Positions 52,175-61,158 of a stretch of DNA of 64,000 nt are shown here, piece after piece. The translations under genes were made by a program, and so were the position numbers. The stretch comes from Mesorhizobium sangaii (lineage in GTDB: Bacteria > Pseudomonadota > Alphaproteobacteria > Rhizobiales > Rhizobiaceae), in the NCBI RefSeq assembly GCF_014207355.1, contig NZ_JACHEF010000004.1:248001-312000 (forward strand), in the 5' to 3' direction. The stretch's first letter is position 1; each line of letters starts with the position of its first letter. Below the pieces are notes generated by a model. The model was not told the origin of the DNA. It was given only the letters and a program-made list of their open reading frames with translations, and ran no database searches.

Positions 52175-53053
52175 TCATGGACTTTCCAGTCGAAGCGAAG
52201 CGCTTGGCCGACGTATACCTTCGCCGCTGTCGCGCGCACCGCGCATATAGCCGCGCGGCGACGCGCCCAGCATGCGCTTGAACATGGTGATGAAGGCCGG
52301 CACGCTGTCATAGCCGAGATCGAGTGCCACCCTGGTGATAGGCTCGCCATCGGCCAGCCGTGGCAGGGCTGCAAACAGGCAGGCCTGCTGGCGCCAGGTC
52401 GACAGCGACAGGCCGGTCTGGCGCTGGAAGGCGCGGGTGAAGGAGCGGCGGCTCATGCCGGCGGCGTCCGCCCATTCGTCGATCGTCGCATGCGGCGAAG
52501 GGGCCGCCACGAAGCGCCGGCAGAGTGCCGCCAGCCTGGGGTCGGACGGGAACGGCAGGCCGAGCGGCCGCTCCGGCAGGGTCGGGATTTCATGCAGCAG
52601 GAGATTCATGATCAGCCCGCCACGGCCTTCCAGCACGCCCCCTTGCGGCAGCTTTTCGGACTCCACGATAAGGCTGTGCATCAGGTCGGTGACGCCGACC
52701 ACCCGCAAGCCTTCCGGCAGCCCCGGAATAGCCTGCGGCATGACATAGACCGAACGCATCGAGACATCGCCCAGCATCTCGACCGAATGCTCGGTGCCGG
52801 CCGGAATCCACATCGCATGATCGGGCGGCACCATCCAGCGCCCATGGCGCGTCGTCACCAGCACGACGCCGACCAGCGCGTGCAGCAGCTGGTTGCGGCT
52901 GTGGCGGTGTTGCGGCACATGGTAGCCATCGGGATATTCGGTCGGCAGCGCCACCGCCGGCCCAACTGCTTGCTCCAGCCACAGCCAGCGGCGCTCGTGC
53001 AATTGCTCGAGGTTGGCATTGCCCGCGTGAAAGATTTCCCTGCCGTGCGGCAT
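52175..53053 (-). CDS. AraC-family transcriptional regulator
   Basis: 292 residues from ATG; a GTG 39 bases upstream would add 13 residues. Early AraC-binding cupin (HVPQHRHSRNQLLHALVGVVLVTTRHGRWMVPPDHAMWIPAG), C-terminal HTH pair (ATIDEWADAAGMSRRSFTRAFQRQTGLSLSTWRQQ and VALDLGYDSVPAFITMFKRMLGASPRGY). Divergent from the fosmidomycin-resistance-type transporter, its likely target. Confidence 0.87.
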   Translation of the reverse strand: MPHGREIFHAGNANLEQLHERRWLWLEQAVGPAVALPTEYPDGYHVPQHRHSRNQLLHALVGVVLVTTRHGRWMVPPDHAMWIPAGTEHSVEMLGDVSMRSVYVMPQAIPGLPEGLRVVGVTDLMHSLIVESEKLPQGGVLEGRGGLIMNLLLHEIPTLPERPLGLPFPSDPRLAALCRRFVAAPSPHATIDEWADAAGMSRRSFTRAFQRQTGLSLSTWRQQACLFAALPRLADGEPITRVALDLGYDSVPAFITMFKRMLGASPRGYMRGARDSGEGIRRPSASLRLESP

Positions 53054-53206
53054 CGGGTATGGCCCACTTGCGAAACTATTGGACCAAACCACGAAAGAAG
53101 TCGCGCCGCAAGCAGCTTATAAGGCAACCGTCCTAGAGCGGTCTGCAGGAGCGTCCGCCAGAGCTGCCCGGGGGCCTGCCCGCCAAAAAGACCACGGAGC
53201 CTTACC

Positions 53207-54451
53207 TTGACCGATACGACAGCCGCCAGCGTCGCGCCACCAGCGACCGTCAGTCACGCTTCAGCCCAGGCGACGGCCTTCACCGTCATCCTGGCGGTAA
53301 GCTTCTGCCACTGCATCAACGACATCATGCAGTCGCTGCTATCGGCCATCTATCCCTTGCTGAAAGAGAATTACGGCCTCGACTTCTGGCAGATCGGCCT
53401 CCTGACCTTCACCTTCCAGGTGACCGCATCGCTGCTGCAGCCGGTGATCGGCATGGTCACCGACAAGCGGCCGATGCCCTATTCGCTGCCCTACGGCATG
53501 GCGTCGTCGCTGGTCGGCCTGGTCGTGCTCGCCTATGCCGGGCACTATTCGCTGCTGCTGATCGGCGCCTCGCTGATCGGCATCGGCTCGGCGATCTTCC
53601 ATCCGGAATCCTCGCGCATCGCCCGCTTTGCATCGGGCGGCCGTTTCGGCCTGGCGCAGTCGCTGTTCCAGGTCGGCGGCAATTTCGGCCAGTCCATGGG
53701 GCCGCTGCTGGCTGCCTTCATCGTCGTGCCGTTCGGCCAGACCAGCATCTCGTGGTTCGCCGTCGGCTCGCTGATCGGCATCATCGTGCTGTGGCAGGTC
53801 GGCGGCTGGTACAGCCGGCTGCGCGCCGCACAGGGCAACCGCAAGGCGGCAACCTTCGTCTCGCCCTTCCCGCGCCGCAAGGTGATGAATGCATTGATCG
53901 TGCTGACCCTGCTGGTGTTGAGCAAGAACGCCTACATCGCCAGCCTCGCCAGCTACTACACCTTCTATTCCATCCATAAGTTCGGCGTTTCCGTGCAGAT
54001 GTCTCAGGTCATGCTGTTCCTGTTCCTCGGCGCCTCGGCACTCGGCATCCTGCTTGGCGGCCCCTTCGGCGATCGCTACGGGCAGAAGGCAATGATCTGG
54101 TTCTCGATCGTCGGCGTGCTGCCCTTCACGCTGGCGCTGCCCTACGCCAACCTCGAATGGACGATGGTGCTGACGGTGCTGATCGGCCTGATCCTGTCGT
54201 CGGCCTTCTCCAACATCGTCGTCTTTGCGCAGGAACTGGTGCCGGGACGTGTCGGCATGATCGCCGGCATCTTCTTCGGCTTCGCCTTCGGCATGGGCGG
54301 CATCGCCGCCGCGGTGCTTGGCGTCGTCGCCGACATGAAGGGCATCGAGTTCGTCTTCCAGATCTGCTCGTATTTGCCGCTGCTCGGCCTGCTGACGGTG
54401 CTCCTGCCGAACATGTCGGAAGCCAGGAAGGCGGCGGCGGCAATCAACTGA
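53207..54451 (+). CDS. MFS transporter, Fsr (fosmidomycin resistance) family
   Basis: 414 residues, twelve transmembrane helices. SFCHCINDIMQSLLSAIYPLLKENYGLDFWQIGLLTFTFQVTASLLQPVIGMVTDKRP and GSAIFHPESSRIARFASGGRFGLAQSLFQVGGNFGQSMGPLLA match Fsr-type exporters. TTG start. Probably exports a toxic compound and is controlled by the adjacent divergent AraC regulator. A perfect palindromic terminator follows. Confidence 0.9.
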   Translation: MTDTTAASVAPPATVSHASAQATAFTVILAVSFCHCINDIMQSLLSAIYPLLKENYGLDFWQIGLLTFTFQVTASLLQPVIGMVTDKRPMPYSLPYGMASSLVGLVVLAYAGHYSLLLIGASLIGIGSAIFHPESSRIARFASGGRFGLAQSLFQVGGNFGQSMGPLLAAFIVVPFGQTSISWFAVGSLIGIIVLWQVGGWYSRLRAAQGNRKAATFVSPFPRRKVMNALIVLTLLVLSKNAYIASLASYYTFYSIHKFGVSVQMSQVMLFLFLGASALGILLGGPFGDRYGQKAMIWFSIVGVLPFTLALPYANLEWTMVLTVLIGLILSSAFSNIVVFAQELVPGRVGMIAGIFFGFAFGMGGIAAAVLGVVADMKGIEFVFQICSYLPLLGLLTVLLPNMSEARKAAAAIN

Positions 54452-54478
54452 TATCAGCTAGTCTTCAGGATTCTGAGT

Positions 54479-54504
54479 GAGGGCGTGGCAGCTGCCACGC
54501 CCTC
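54479..54504 (+). terminator. Perfect 26-base palindrome after fsr-type gene
   Basis: GAGGGCGTGGCAG joined directly to its complement CTGCCACGCCCTC, 28 bases past the stop. Few Ts follow (TTCTTT at 54510), so strong hairpin with weak tail; could also be a protein-binding site. Confidence 0.6.
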
Positions 54505-54677
54505 AACGATTCTTTCGTCATTCGCCGGGTATAGGCCTGTTATTGTTCGAAACACGTGCAACAAATGGTGCCGACGGCAAGGCTTGGTCAGCGAACGCCT
54601 TCAAGTTGAAGATAAGGTACCGGGCTCAGCGCGACTGATCGATGCGCAGCGCTCCGCGTCAGGAAAGGCAATCTGTA

Positions 54678-55427
54678 ATGTCCAGGCTGAAAGACAAGGT
54701 CGCGCTGATTACGGGTGGCACCAGCGGCATCGGCTTGGTGACGGCGCGACGTTTCATTGAGGAAGGCGCGCGCGTCGCCATCACCGGCACCAATGCGGGC
54801 CGCCTCGAGGAAGCGCGCAACATCTTGGGCGGCGATGTGCTCATCATCGCCTCCGACGCCGGAGATGCCGCAGCCCAAAGCGACATTGCGGGGCGGATCG
54901 GCGAAACCTTCGGTAAGCTCGACGCTCTCTTCCTCAACGCCGGCATCGCCGATCTGCGCCCACTTGGCGACTGGACCGAGGCAGCGTTCGACAGGAGCAT
55001 CGATGTCGACCTCAAGGGACCGTACTTCCTGGTCAAGGCGCTCGTTCCGCTGTTTTCGAACCCGTCGTCGATCATCCTCAGCGGCTCGGTCAACGCGCAT
55101 ATGGGAATGGCAGGAACGCATGTCTATTCGCTGGCCAAGGCTGGCATGATTTCGCTGGCGCGGACGCTGTCGGGCGAACTGATAGGGCGCGGCATTCGCG
55201 CCAATGTAATCAGCCCAGGCCCGATCGACACACCGCTCAATGACAAACTTGGGCTGGATCCGGCAGCGGCGAAGGCCCGCGCGAAAGCGGTGGTCGGCCT
55301 GGTGCCCGCAGGCCGTTTCGGAACCGCCGAGGAAATTGCCAATGCGGTGGTGTTTCTGGCCTCGGACGAATGCCCGTTCATGGTCGGTGCGGAAATGCTG
55401 ATCGACGGCGGCTTGAGCATCGCCTGA
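54678..55427 (+). CDS. Short-chain dehydrogenase/reductase
   Basis: 249 residues. Classical SDR: ITGGTSGIGLVTARRFIEEGARVAITG (cofactor), LNAGIADL, SGSVNAHMGM (catalytic Ser), HVYSLAKAGMI (Tyr-x3-Lys) and SPGPIDTPL. Probably NADP(H)-dependent reductase or dehydrogenase of small carbonyls. GGAAAGG ribosome-binding site; single gene with a terminator after it. Confidence 0.9.
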   Translation: MSRLKDKVALITGGTSGIGLVTARRFIEEGARVAITGTNAGRLEEARNILGGDVLIIASDAGDAAAQSDIAGRIGETFGKLDALFLNAGIADLRPLGDWTEAAFDRSIDVDLKGPYFLVKALVPLFSNPSSIILSGSVNAHMGMAGTHVYSLAKAGMISLARTLSGELIGRGIRANVISPGPIDTPLNDKLGLDPAAAKARAKAVVGLVPAGRFGTAEEIANAVVFLASDECPFMVGAEMLIDGGLSIA

Positions 55428-55442
55428 AATCGGCAGGACCTT

Positions 55443-55470
55443 AGCACCCGCCTGATGGCGGGTGCTTTCG
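55443..55470 (+). terminator. Rho-independent terminator of SDR gene
   Basis: AGCACCCGCC and GGCGGGTGCT pair around TGAT, 15 bases past the stop; TTTCGTCT follows. Confidence 0.75.
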
Positions 55471-55489
55471 TCTGTGACGTCGAAATATC

Positions 55490-56353
55490 CTACGCCTTGA
55501 AGAAGGCCAGCAGGTCGGCGTTGATGATGTCGGCATGGGTCGTGGCCATGCCATGCGGGAAGCCCTTGTAGACCTTGAGCTCGCCCTTCTTCAGCAGCTT
55601 GATGGTCAACAGTGCGGAGTCGGCGATGGGGACGATCTGGTCGTCGTCACCGTGCATGACCAGCACCGGCACGTCGATTGTCTTCAGGTCCTCGGTAAAG
55701 TCGGTCTCCGAGAAGGCCTTGATGCAATCATAGTGCGCCTTGGTGCCGCCCATCATGCCCTGGCGCCACCAATTGTCGATGACACCTTGCGAGACTTCCG
55801 CGCCCGGACGGTTGAACCCGTAGAACGGGCCAGCCGGAACGTCGCGGAAGAACTGGGCGCGGTTGGCTGCCTGGGCGGAGCGGAAACCATCGAAAACCTC
55901 GATCGGCAGGCCGCCGGGATTGGCCGTGGTCTTGAGCATGATCGGCGGCACCGCGCCGATAAGCACCGCCTTGGCGACACGACCTCCCGAACCATACTGG
56001 GCGACGTAGCGCGCCACCTCGCCGCCGCCGGTCGAGTGGCCGACATGGATGGCGTCCTTGAGGTTCAAATGCGCCGCCAGTGCCGCGACATCGGCGGCAT
56101 AGGTGTCCATTTCGTTGCCGATATCCGTCTGGGTCGAGCGGCCATGGCCGCGGCGATCATGGGCAATGACGCGGTAGCCCTTCGACAGGAAGAACAGCAT
56201 CTGGGCGTCCCAGTCGTCGCTGCTCAAGGGCCAGCCGTGATGGAAGACGATCGGCTGACCGGTCCCCCAGTCCTTGTAGTAGATCTGCGTTCCGTCCTTG
56301 GTGGTGATCGTGCCGCTGCCTGAGCTGGGCTTGGATTGCGAGGCCTGGTTCAT
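55490..56353 (-). CDS. Alpha/beta hydrolase (non-heme chloroperoxidase/perhydrolase-like)
   Basis: 287 residues. IVFHHGWPLSSDDWDAQM, HDRRGHGRS, VGHSTGGGEVARYV (nucleophile elbow), VMHGDDDQIVPI (acid), FPHGMATTHADI (histidine). A seven-residue serine/glycine tail at the N-terminus precedes the fold. Family members use peracids or hydrolyse esters. Divergent from an OhrR-like MarR regulator across a 153-base region with palindromic operators, so likely peroxide or peracid responsive. Confidence 0.88.
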   Translation of the reverse strand: MNQASQSKPSSGSGTITTKDGTQIYYKDWGTGQPIVFHHGWPLSSDDWDAQMLFFLSKGYRVIAHDRRGHGRSTQTDIGNEMDTYAADVAALAAHLNLKDAIHVGHSTGGGEVARYVAQYGSGGRVAKAVLIGAVPPIMLKTTANPGGLPIEVFDGFRSAQAANRAQFFRDVPAGPFYGFNRPGAEVSQGVIDNWWRQGMMGGTKAHYDCIKAFSETDFTEDLKTIDVPVLVMHGDDDQIVPIADSALLTIKLLKKGELKVYKGFPHGMATTHADIINADLLAFFKA

Positions 56354-56374
56354 CTCAATCTTCCTTTGATTGTT

Positions 56375-56453
56375 GTCGCGATAAACAATATCGCGATGTC
56401 GACATGACTAGCGTAGCTCAAACCGCATGTCCATGGAAATATGTATCGCGATA
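56375..56453. promoter_or_regulatory. Palindromic operators between hydrolase and MarR gene
   Basis: Inverted repeat TCGCGATA-AACAA-TATCGCGA (56376-56396) and a third palindrome TATCGCGATA (56444-56453), both in the divergent promoter region. Good candidates for binding by the OhrR-like MarR protein. Confidence 0.6.
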
Positions 56454-56506
56454 TCATTTTTCGTGGTACGCACTTTGGTGCCTGTATTGGCAAGAAGGAA
56501 TCCGCC

Positions 56507-56935
56507 GTGCCTCTCCCGTTGGACAATCAGCTCTGTTTCACGCTCTACGCCACCAGCATGGCGATCAATCGCACCTACAAGCCGATGCTGGACGAGATGA
56601 ACATCACCTATCCGCAATATCTCGTGCTCAACGCCCTGGCAGAGGCCGACGGCATGTCGGTCGGCACCATCGCGCACCGGCTCGCCTTGGAATCGAGCAC
56701 CATCACGCCGCTGGTGAAGCGGATGGAACAGGCAGGGCTGGTGAGGCGCCAGCGCAGCCAGGTCGACGAGCGCCAGGTACAGGTCGACCTGACCTCAGCC
56801 GGGCGCGCGCTGCTTGTGCGATGCAACTGCCTGAATGAGACCTTGATCGAGCGCTCGGGCATGACGCTGGCACAGCTTGATGCCTTGAACCGGCAGATCC
56901 AGGCGCTGCGTGACGCGTTGACCGGCGGCCAATAG
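56507..56935 (+). CDS. MarR-family regulator, OhrR-like
   Basis: 142 residues from GTG with AAGGAA upstream. LDNQLCFTLYATSMAINRTYKPMLDEMNITYPQYLVLNALAEADGMSVGTIAHRLALESSTITPLVKRMEQAGL is an OhrR-type winged helix; the cysteine in QLCF is at the peroxide-sensing position, and RCNC near residue 105 could supply a second thiol. Senses organic peroxide-type oxidants and probably represses itself and the divergent hydrolase. Confidence 0.85.
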   Translation: MPLPLDNQLCFTLYATSMAINRTYKPMLDEMNITYPQYLVLNALAEADGMSVGTIAHRLALESSTITPLVKRMEQAGLVRRQRSQVDERQVQVDLTSAGRALLVRCNCLNETLIERSGMTLAQLDALNRQIQALRDALTGGQ

Positions 56936-56992
56936 CCTGCCGCCAAACAGCGGTCTAGGCCAAAAACCGCAGTGCCGCCGCCGGCACGGCTA

Positions 56993-58999
56993 TCATGCGG
57001 ACTTAAGCACAGTGAATGGGCGTTTGCGGAGGGTCCGCTTTGCCTGGAAACTGGCGGCGGGAGCGGGACGGCCGACATGGAAGCCCTGGACCTTGTCTAT
57101 GCCGAATTCGCGCATAAGGGCCATCTGCTCGTCCGTTTCCACCCCTTCGACCAGGATTTTGTGGCCGCGATTTCGGACCAGGGTGATAATGTCCTGCAGC
57201 ATCGCCTTGCCGTTCGGGGCGCTGCAGTCGTGCAGAAACGAGCGATCGATCTTCACTGTATCGAAATCGATAAGACGAAGCCACGAAAGGCCCGCGAAGC
57301 CCGTCCCAAAGTCATCGAGCCATATCTTGATGCCGAGCAGCTTCAGGTCGCTGATGCAGCGCAGAATGTCCGAGTGCATCTCCATTTCCAGTCCTTCGGT
57401 GATTTCGAAGGCCAGCCTGCTGCCGGCGACGCCTGTCTCGCCCAAAATGGTCGCGACAGACGTTGCGAAGCCAGGTGTCTTGAGCTGAATTGGAGAGACG
57501 TTGACACTGACGACGCGGACGTGGTCGTCCGCCAAAAGCTCAGCGCACACCGTCCTTATTGCCCAGCGCCCGAGTTCCAAGATCGCGCCGGTTCGTTCGG
57601 CGACGGGAATGAACAGGCTCGGCGGAACCGACGTACCGTCCAGCATTCTGAGTCGCATCAGAGCCTCTACGGCTTCAACGCGGTCCGATTTGACATCCTG
57701 GATAGGTTGATAAACCAGCGAGACGAGATTCTGGCCGATCGCGATCTTCAGCAAAGCCGCGATGTTCTCACTTTCGTCGCTGCTCTGGGGATCGGTCGGA
57801 TCGAACAGCCTGGCGCAATTTCGACCACCGGCTTTTGCCAGATAGAGCGCGCGGTCGGCCTCGTGGATGATCTTCTCCAGCTTGGCGCCAGTCTGCGTCC
57901 TGGTGAATGCCGCGCCAACGCTCACTGTCACAATCGAGACACCGTCTCGCCGCAACTCGTGGGTGAGCGCCAGGTTCTCCACCGTGCTGCAAATGGCTTC
58001 CGCGAGATCCATGATCTGCTCTTTTCTCTCCACGCGAGCCAGGACAATGAATTCCTCACCGCCGTAGCGGCCGATCGAGCCATGATACTGCTTGATCATT
58101 TCGCTAAGGGCATTGGCGACGTGGATCAGGCAACGGTCGCCTTCCTGATGGCCGTAGCAGTCATTGAACTTTTTGAAGAAATCCACGTCGATGAGGATCG
58201 CCCCAAAACTGGTTCCAACCCGTTGCCAGTCGCTCCAGTAGTCCCGCAGCTTTTCGTCGATCGCCCGCCGATTTTCGAGACCCGTAAGCGGATCGGTCCG
58301 CGACAGTCTCAGCAGGGCCTTGCCTCGTTCGGTCGCCTCGTTGTGCTGAATTTTGGCTTCCAGGGCGTTCAGGAAGACGTTGTAGCGCTCCTCATTCAGT
58401 TTCCAGTTCACATATGAGGTGAATGTGAAGCAGGAAATGTAGAAAGTTCCAAACACCAGCTTGTATGTTAACGTGGAAGGCACAAAGTAGTTTACGACAT
58501 ACAATATGCACAATATTATAGTCGAGGTTATAATAGAAACCTTAAATCTAAACGTGAAGAATAGATTGGCGCTCATCATGAAGATGGTGCCGAAGACCAT
58601 ATAATAAGAGACGCTTTCCTTGTCCGCACCCATAACCGCTGGGGACAACCAGCCGACATAGCCAAAGATAATGGCCCCGGCGCAAGTTATGTCGAGCCAT
58701 TCCGTCCCGACGCCATGGCGAAGTTGCGTTTCCAGGATCAAAAGCGCGGTCAGTCCGACCGCGAAGCGCGCCGTGATCGTGTAGGCGGCCACATCTGGGA
58801 TCAGCAGCAGGTCAGTTGCCGAAAACAGCACATAGATGGCAACGGCCATCCAAAGCCCGGGCCTGGCTTCTCCTCTTCGCGTCGTTTGGGCTTCCGTCCG
58901 GTAAAGGCTGCGAAGCTCCTCGGACGCCAGTTCGTAACGCGGTTCGTACGGTTCGGCATCAGCCGCTTCGGCCAATACGGATGCCACGCGTTCGTCCAT
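56993..58999 (-). CDS. Membrane-bound diguanylate cyclase/phosphodiesterase (GGDEF-EAL)
   Basis: 668 residues from the ATG after AGAAGGGG; a longer frame upstream lacks support. N-terminal ~50-195 has about six transmembrane helices (an uncharacterised sensor), then GGDEF (GRYGGEEF, residues about 309-317, active-site motif intact; no RxxD inhibitory site at the usual position) and EAL (VEALMRL about 443-449, DDFGTGFAG, VEGVETDE). Both domains look catalytic. It would make and break cyclic di-GMP at the membrane. Divergent from the methyltransferase at 59294. Confidence 0.93.
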   Translation of the reverse strand: MDERVASVLAEAADAEPYEPRYELASEELRSLYRTEAQTTRRGEARPGLWMAVAIYVLFSATDLLLIPDVAAYTITARFAVGLTALLILETQLRHGVGTEWLDITCAGAIIFGYVGWLSPAVMGADKESVSYYMVFGTIFMMSANLFFTFRFKVSIITSTIILCILYVVNYFVPSTLTYKLVFGTFYISCFTFTSYVNWKLNEERYNVFLNALEAKIQHNEATERGKALLRLSRTDPLTGLENRRAIDEKLRDYWSDWQRVGTSFGAILIDVDFFKKFNDCYGHQEGDRCLIHVANALSEMIKQYHGSIGRYGGEEFIVLARVERKEQIMDLAEAICSTVENLALTHELRRDGVSIVTVSVGAAFTRTQTGAKLEKIIHEADRALYLAKAGGRNCARLFDPTDPQSSDESENIAALLKIAIGQNLVSLVYQPIQDVKSDRVEAVEALMRLRMLDGTSVPPSLFIPVAERTGAILELGRWAIRTVCAELLADDHVRVVSVNVSPIQLKTPGFATSVATILGETGVAGSRLAFEITEGLEMEMHSDILRCISDLKLLGIKIWLDDFGTGFAGLSWLRLIDFDTVKIDRSFLHDCSAPNGKAMLQDIITLVRNRGHKILVEGVETDEQMALMREFGIDKVQGFHVGRPAPAASFQAKRTLRKRPFTVLKSA

Positions 59000-59293
59000 C
59001 ACAACGAACCCCTTCTGAAGAGGATCCTGTAGTCCGAACTCATCTCTAGCTTCTGCCCTCACGCAGGCCGGCTCCTTGGGGCGCAACAGCGATTGCGACG
59101 CCGGGCATACAAATGCAATCGAGCAAGACAAGTTTCCGTTAACTCGAACGCGGAATCCGACCCAGAAGCTGCCTAACGAACGAACATGGTTTGCGGGAAA
59201 TTAATCATACCGATAAAATGCGGTCGACCCGGCATTGGCAAATGCAGCATTCTACGCAATAAGTTAACTGACTGTTAACTATGGAGTGATGGG

Positions 59294-60328
59294 TTGCAAA
59301 CCGTGTTTGATGGCAAAAGCCTGATTACTGCCAAGATGATCGCCAGCAGTCTCCGTCGGGGAACGATCGAGCATCATGGCGAAGAGTTCGAAAACGCTCG
59401 CGCGGAGCTGGCGCTCATTCTCAGCGCGACACACCAGCAAATCGAACAACGAAAAGACCCCGCCGAGATCATTCGTCGCCTAATGTCGCACCTCAACGCG
59501 ACGCGTTCCAAGGTTCATCCCGACGTTTGGCAAGCATTGATACCGGTGGTGCAGGGCCACCCGGTCCTGGAGTATTTTCTCGAGGATCCGCTGACACGGT
59601 GGTCCTTCAGCAAGCCCAGGGGTTATTCTGGCGACGCGGAGCTGCTCGATTACATCTATTGTGATCCGCATGTGGCCGAGAGCGTGGCAAACGCCTCGGA
59701 AACCGGAAAGGCGCTCTATACCCATACCCAGGACGTGCCGTCGTGCGTTGCGGCACGGGAACGACGCGATCTCTTGACCCGATATGTCGATGAGGCTGCG
59801 GCCAAGAACGGACCGCAAACCGAGGTCCTGGCGATCGCGGCCGGCCATTTGCGGGAGGCCAATCGCTCAGTCGCCCTGGCGGAGGGCCGTCTCAAGCGCT
59901 GGGTTGCGCTCGATCAGGATCCTCAGAGCGTTGGATTGATCGCGCGCGACTTCCAGGGCACGGCGGTCGAGGCCATCGACGGCTCGGTGCGGACGGTGCT
60001 CACGAGGGGCCACAAGCTGGGCCAGTTCGACTTGATCTACGCCTCCGGCCTTTACGACTACCTTGCGCACAACGTTGCCGTGAAACTCACGAAGACCTGC
60101 CTGCAGATGTTGAAGCCGAACGGGACATTCCTGTTCGCGAACTACGCGGAAGGCAATCCTGACGCCGGGTACCGCGAGACGTTCATGGACTGGGTGTTGC
60201 TGCTGCGGTCGGAGGTCGACATGTGGAACATCGTCAATGCCAGCGTTGACCGCAACACCGTCGAGGCCAAGGTGTTCTTTGGCGAGAACCGTAACGTGCT
60301 GTATGCCGTCATAGAAAAGCGCGGCTAG
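59294..60328 (+). CDS. SAM-dependent methyltransferase, PhcB-like group
   Basis: 344 residues, TTG start after GGAGTGATGGG. A helical N-terminal region (about 1-95) precedes SKPRGYSGDAELLDYIY (107-121), a block characteristic of proteins annotated as PhcB or 3-hydroxypalmitate methyl ester synthases. SAM site EVLAIAAGHLREA (177-189) has unusual alanines in place of the common glycines. C-terminal LFANYAEGNPDAGYRETFMDW completes a class I fold. It may methylate a fatty acid or other carboxylate as a signal. Divergent from the GGDEF-EAL gene. Substrate unproven. Confidence 0.7.
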   Translation: MQTVFDGKSLITAKMIASSLRRGTIEHHGEEFENARAELALILSATHQQIEQRKDPAEIIRRLMSHLNATRSKVHPDVWQALIPVVQGHPVLEYFLEDPLTRWSFSKPRGYSGDAELLDYIYCDPHVAESVANASETGKALYTHTQDVPSCVAARERRDLLTRYVDEAAAKNGPQTEVLAIAAGHLREANRSVALAEGRLKRWVALDQDPQSVGLIARDFQGTAVEAIDGSVRTVLTRGHKLGQFDLIYASGLYDYLAHNVAVKLTKTCLQMLKPNGTFLFANYAEGNPDAGYRETFMDWVLLLRSEVDMWNIVNASVDRNTVEAKVFFGENRNVLYAVIEKRG

Positions 60329-60404
60329 CCTTTGGCTTGCACCTCCGGCCGCCTTCCGCTATAGAGCCGCCACCCGCGTAGACACCCTTGGAGGCAACGC
60401 GGCG

Positions 60405-60430
60405 GAAAGCCGCCTCACCCGGCGGCTTTC
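60405..60430 (+). promoter_or_regulatory. Leader hairpin before rplY
   Basis: GAAAGCCGCC pairs perfectly with GGCGGCTTTC around TCACCC, 63 bases before the rplY start. Possible autoregulatory ribosomal-protein leader or end of an upstream transcript; no T-run. Confidence 0.4.
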
Positions 60431-60493
60431 GACGTTTACGGCCAAGCACGTTGCCGGCCGCGAACGCTCCAGAACAAACCGAAAGGAAATGCC

Positions 60494-61135
60494 ATGAGCC
60501 ACGACACTTACGAGCTCAAGGCCGAAGCACGCGAACAGGTCGGTAAGGGGTCCGCCCGTGCAGTTCGCCGCAACGGTAAAGTGCCTGCAGTAATTTATGG
60601 TGACAAGCAGCCTCCCCTGGCCATCGCGCTCACCTACAAGGACATCTACTACAAGATCCATGGCGGCGGGTTTCTGACCACGATCGCCACGATCGATGTC
60701 GACGGCAAGAAGATCCAGGTCCTGCCGAAGGACTTCCAGCTCGACCCGGTCAAGGATTTCCCTGTCCATGTCGACTTCCTGCGCATCGGCAAGGACACCG
60801 AGGTCAATGTCGACGTGCCTGTCCACTTCATCAACGAGGACAAGTCGCCCGGCATCAAGCGCGGCGGCGTGCTCAACATCGTGCGCCACGAAGTCGAGTT
60901 CCACTGCCCGGCCAATGCGATCCCGGAATTCATCACCGTCGATCTCACCGGCGCCGACATCGGCGACTCAATCCACATCTCGGCGGTCAAGTTGCCGGCC
61001 GGCGTGAAGCCTGTCATCTCCGACCGCGACTTCACCATCGCGACCATTGCCGGTTCGTCGGCGATGAAGCCGGAGACGGAAGTCACGGCTGAAGTGGCGA
61101 CCCCTGAAGCGGCCCCTGCCGCCGAAGAGAAGTAA
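60494..61135 (+). CDS. rplY: 50S ribosomal protein L25/general stress protein Ctc
   Basis: 213 residues. ELKAEAREQVGKGSARAVRRNGKVPAVIYGDKQPP (5S rRNA binding) then the TL5/CTC beta domain (VHFINEDKSPGIKRGGVLNIVRHEVEFHCPANAIPE). AAAGGAAAT ribosome-binding site. Ends in an alanine/glutamate-rich tail. Begins a series with pth and ychF, as in many alphaproteobacteria. Confidence 0.95.
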   Translation: MSHDTYELKAEAREQVGKGSARAVRRNGKVPAVIYGDKQPPLAIALTYKDIYYKIHGGGFLTTIATIDVDGKKIQVLPKDFQLDPVKDFPVHVDFLRIGKDTEVNVDVPVHFINEDKSPGIKRGGVLNIVRHEVEFHCPANAIPEFITVDLTGADIGDSIHISAVKLPAGVKPVISDRDFTIATIAGSSAMKPETEVTAEVATPEAAPAAEEK

Positions 61136-61158
61136 CTCTTTCACGCCCGGAGCAGGCG

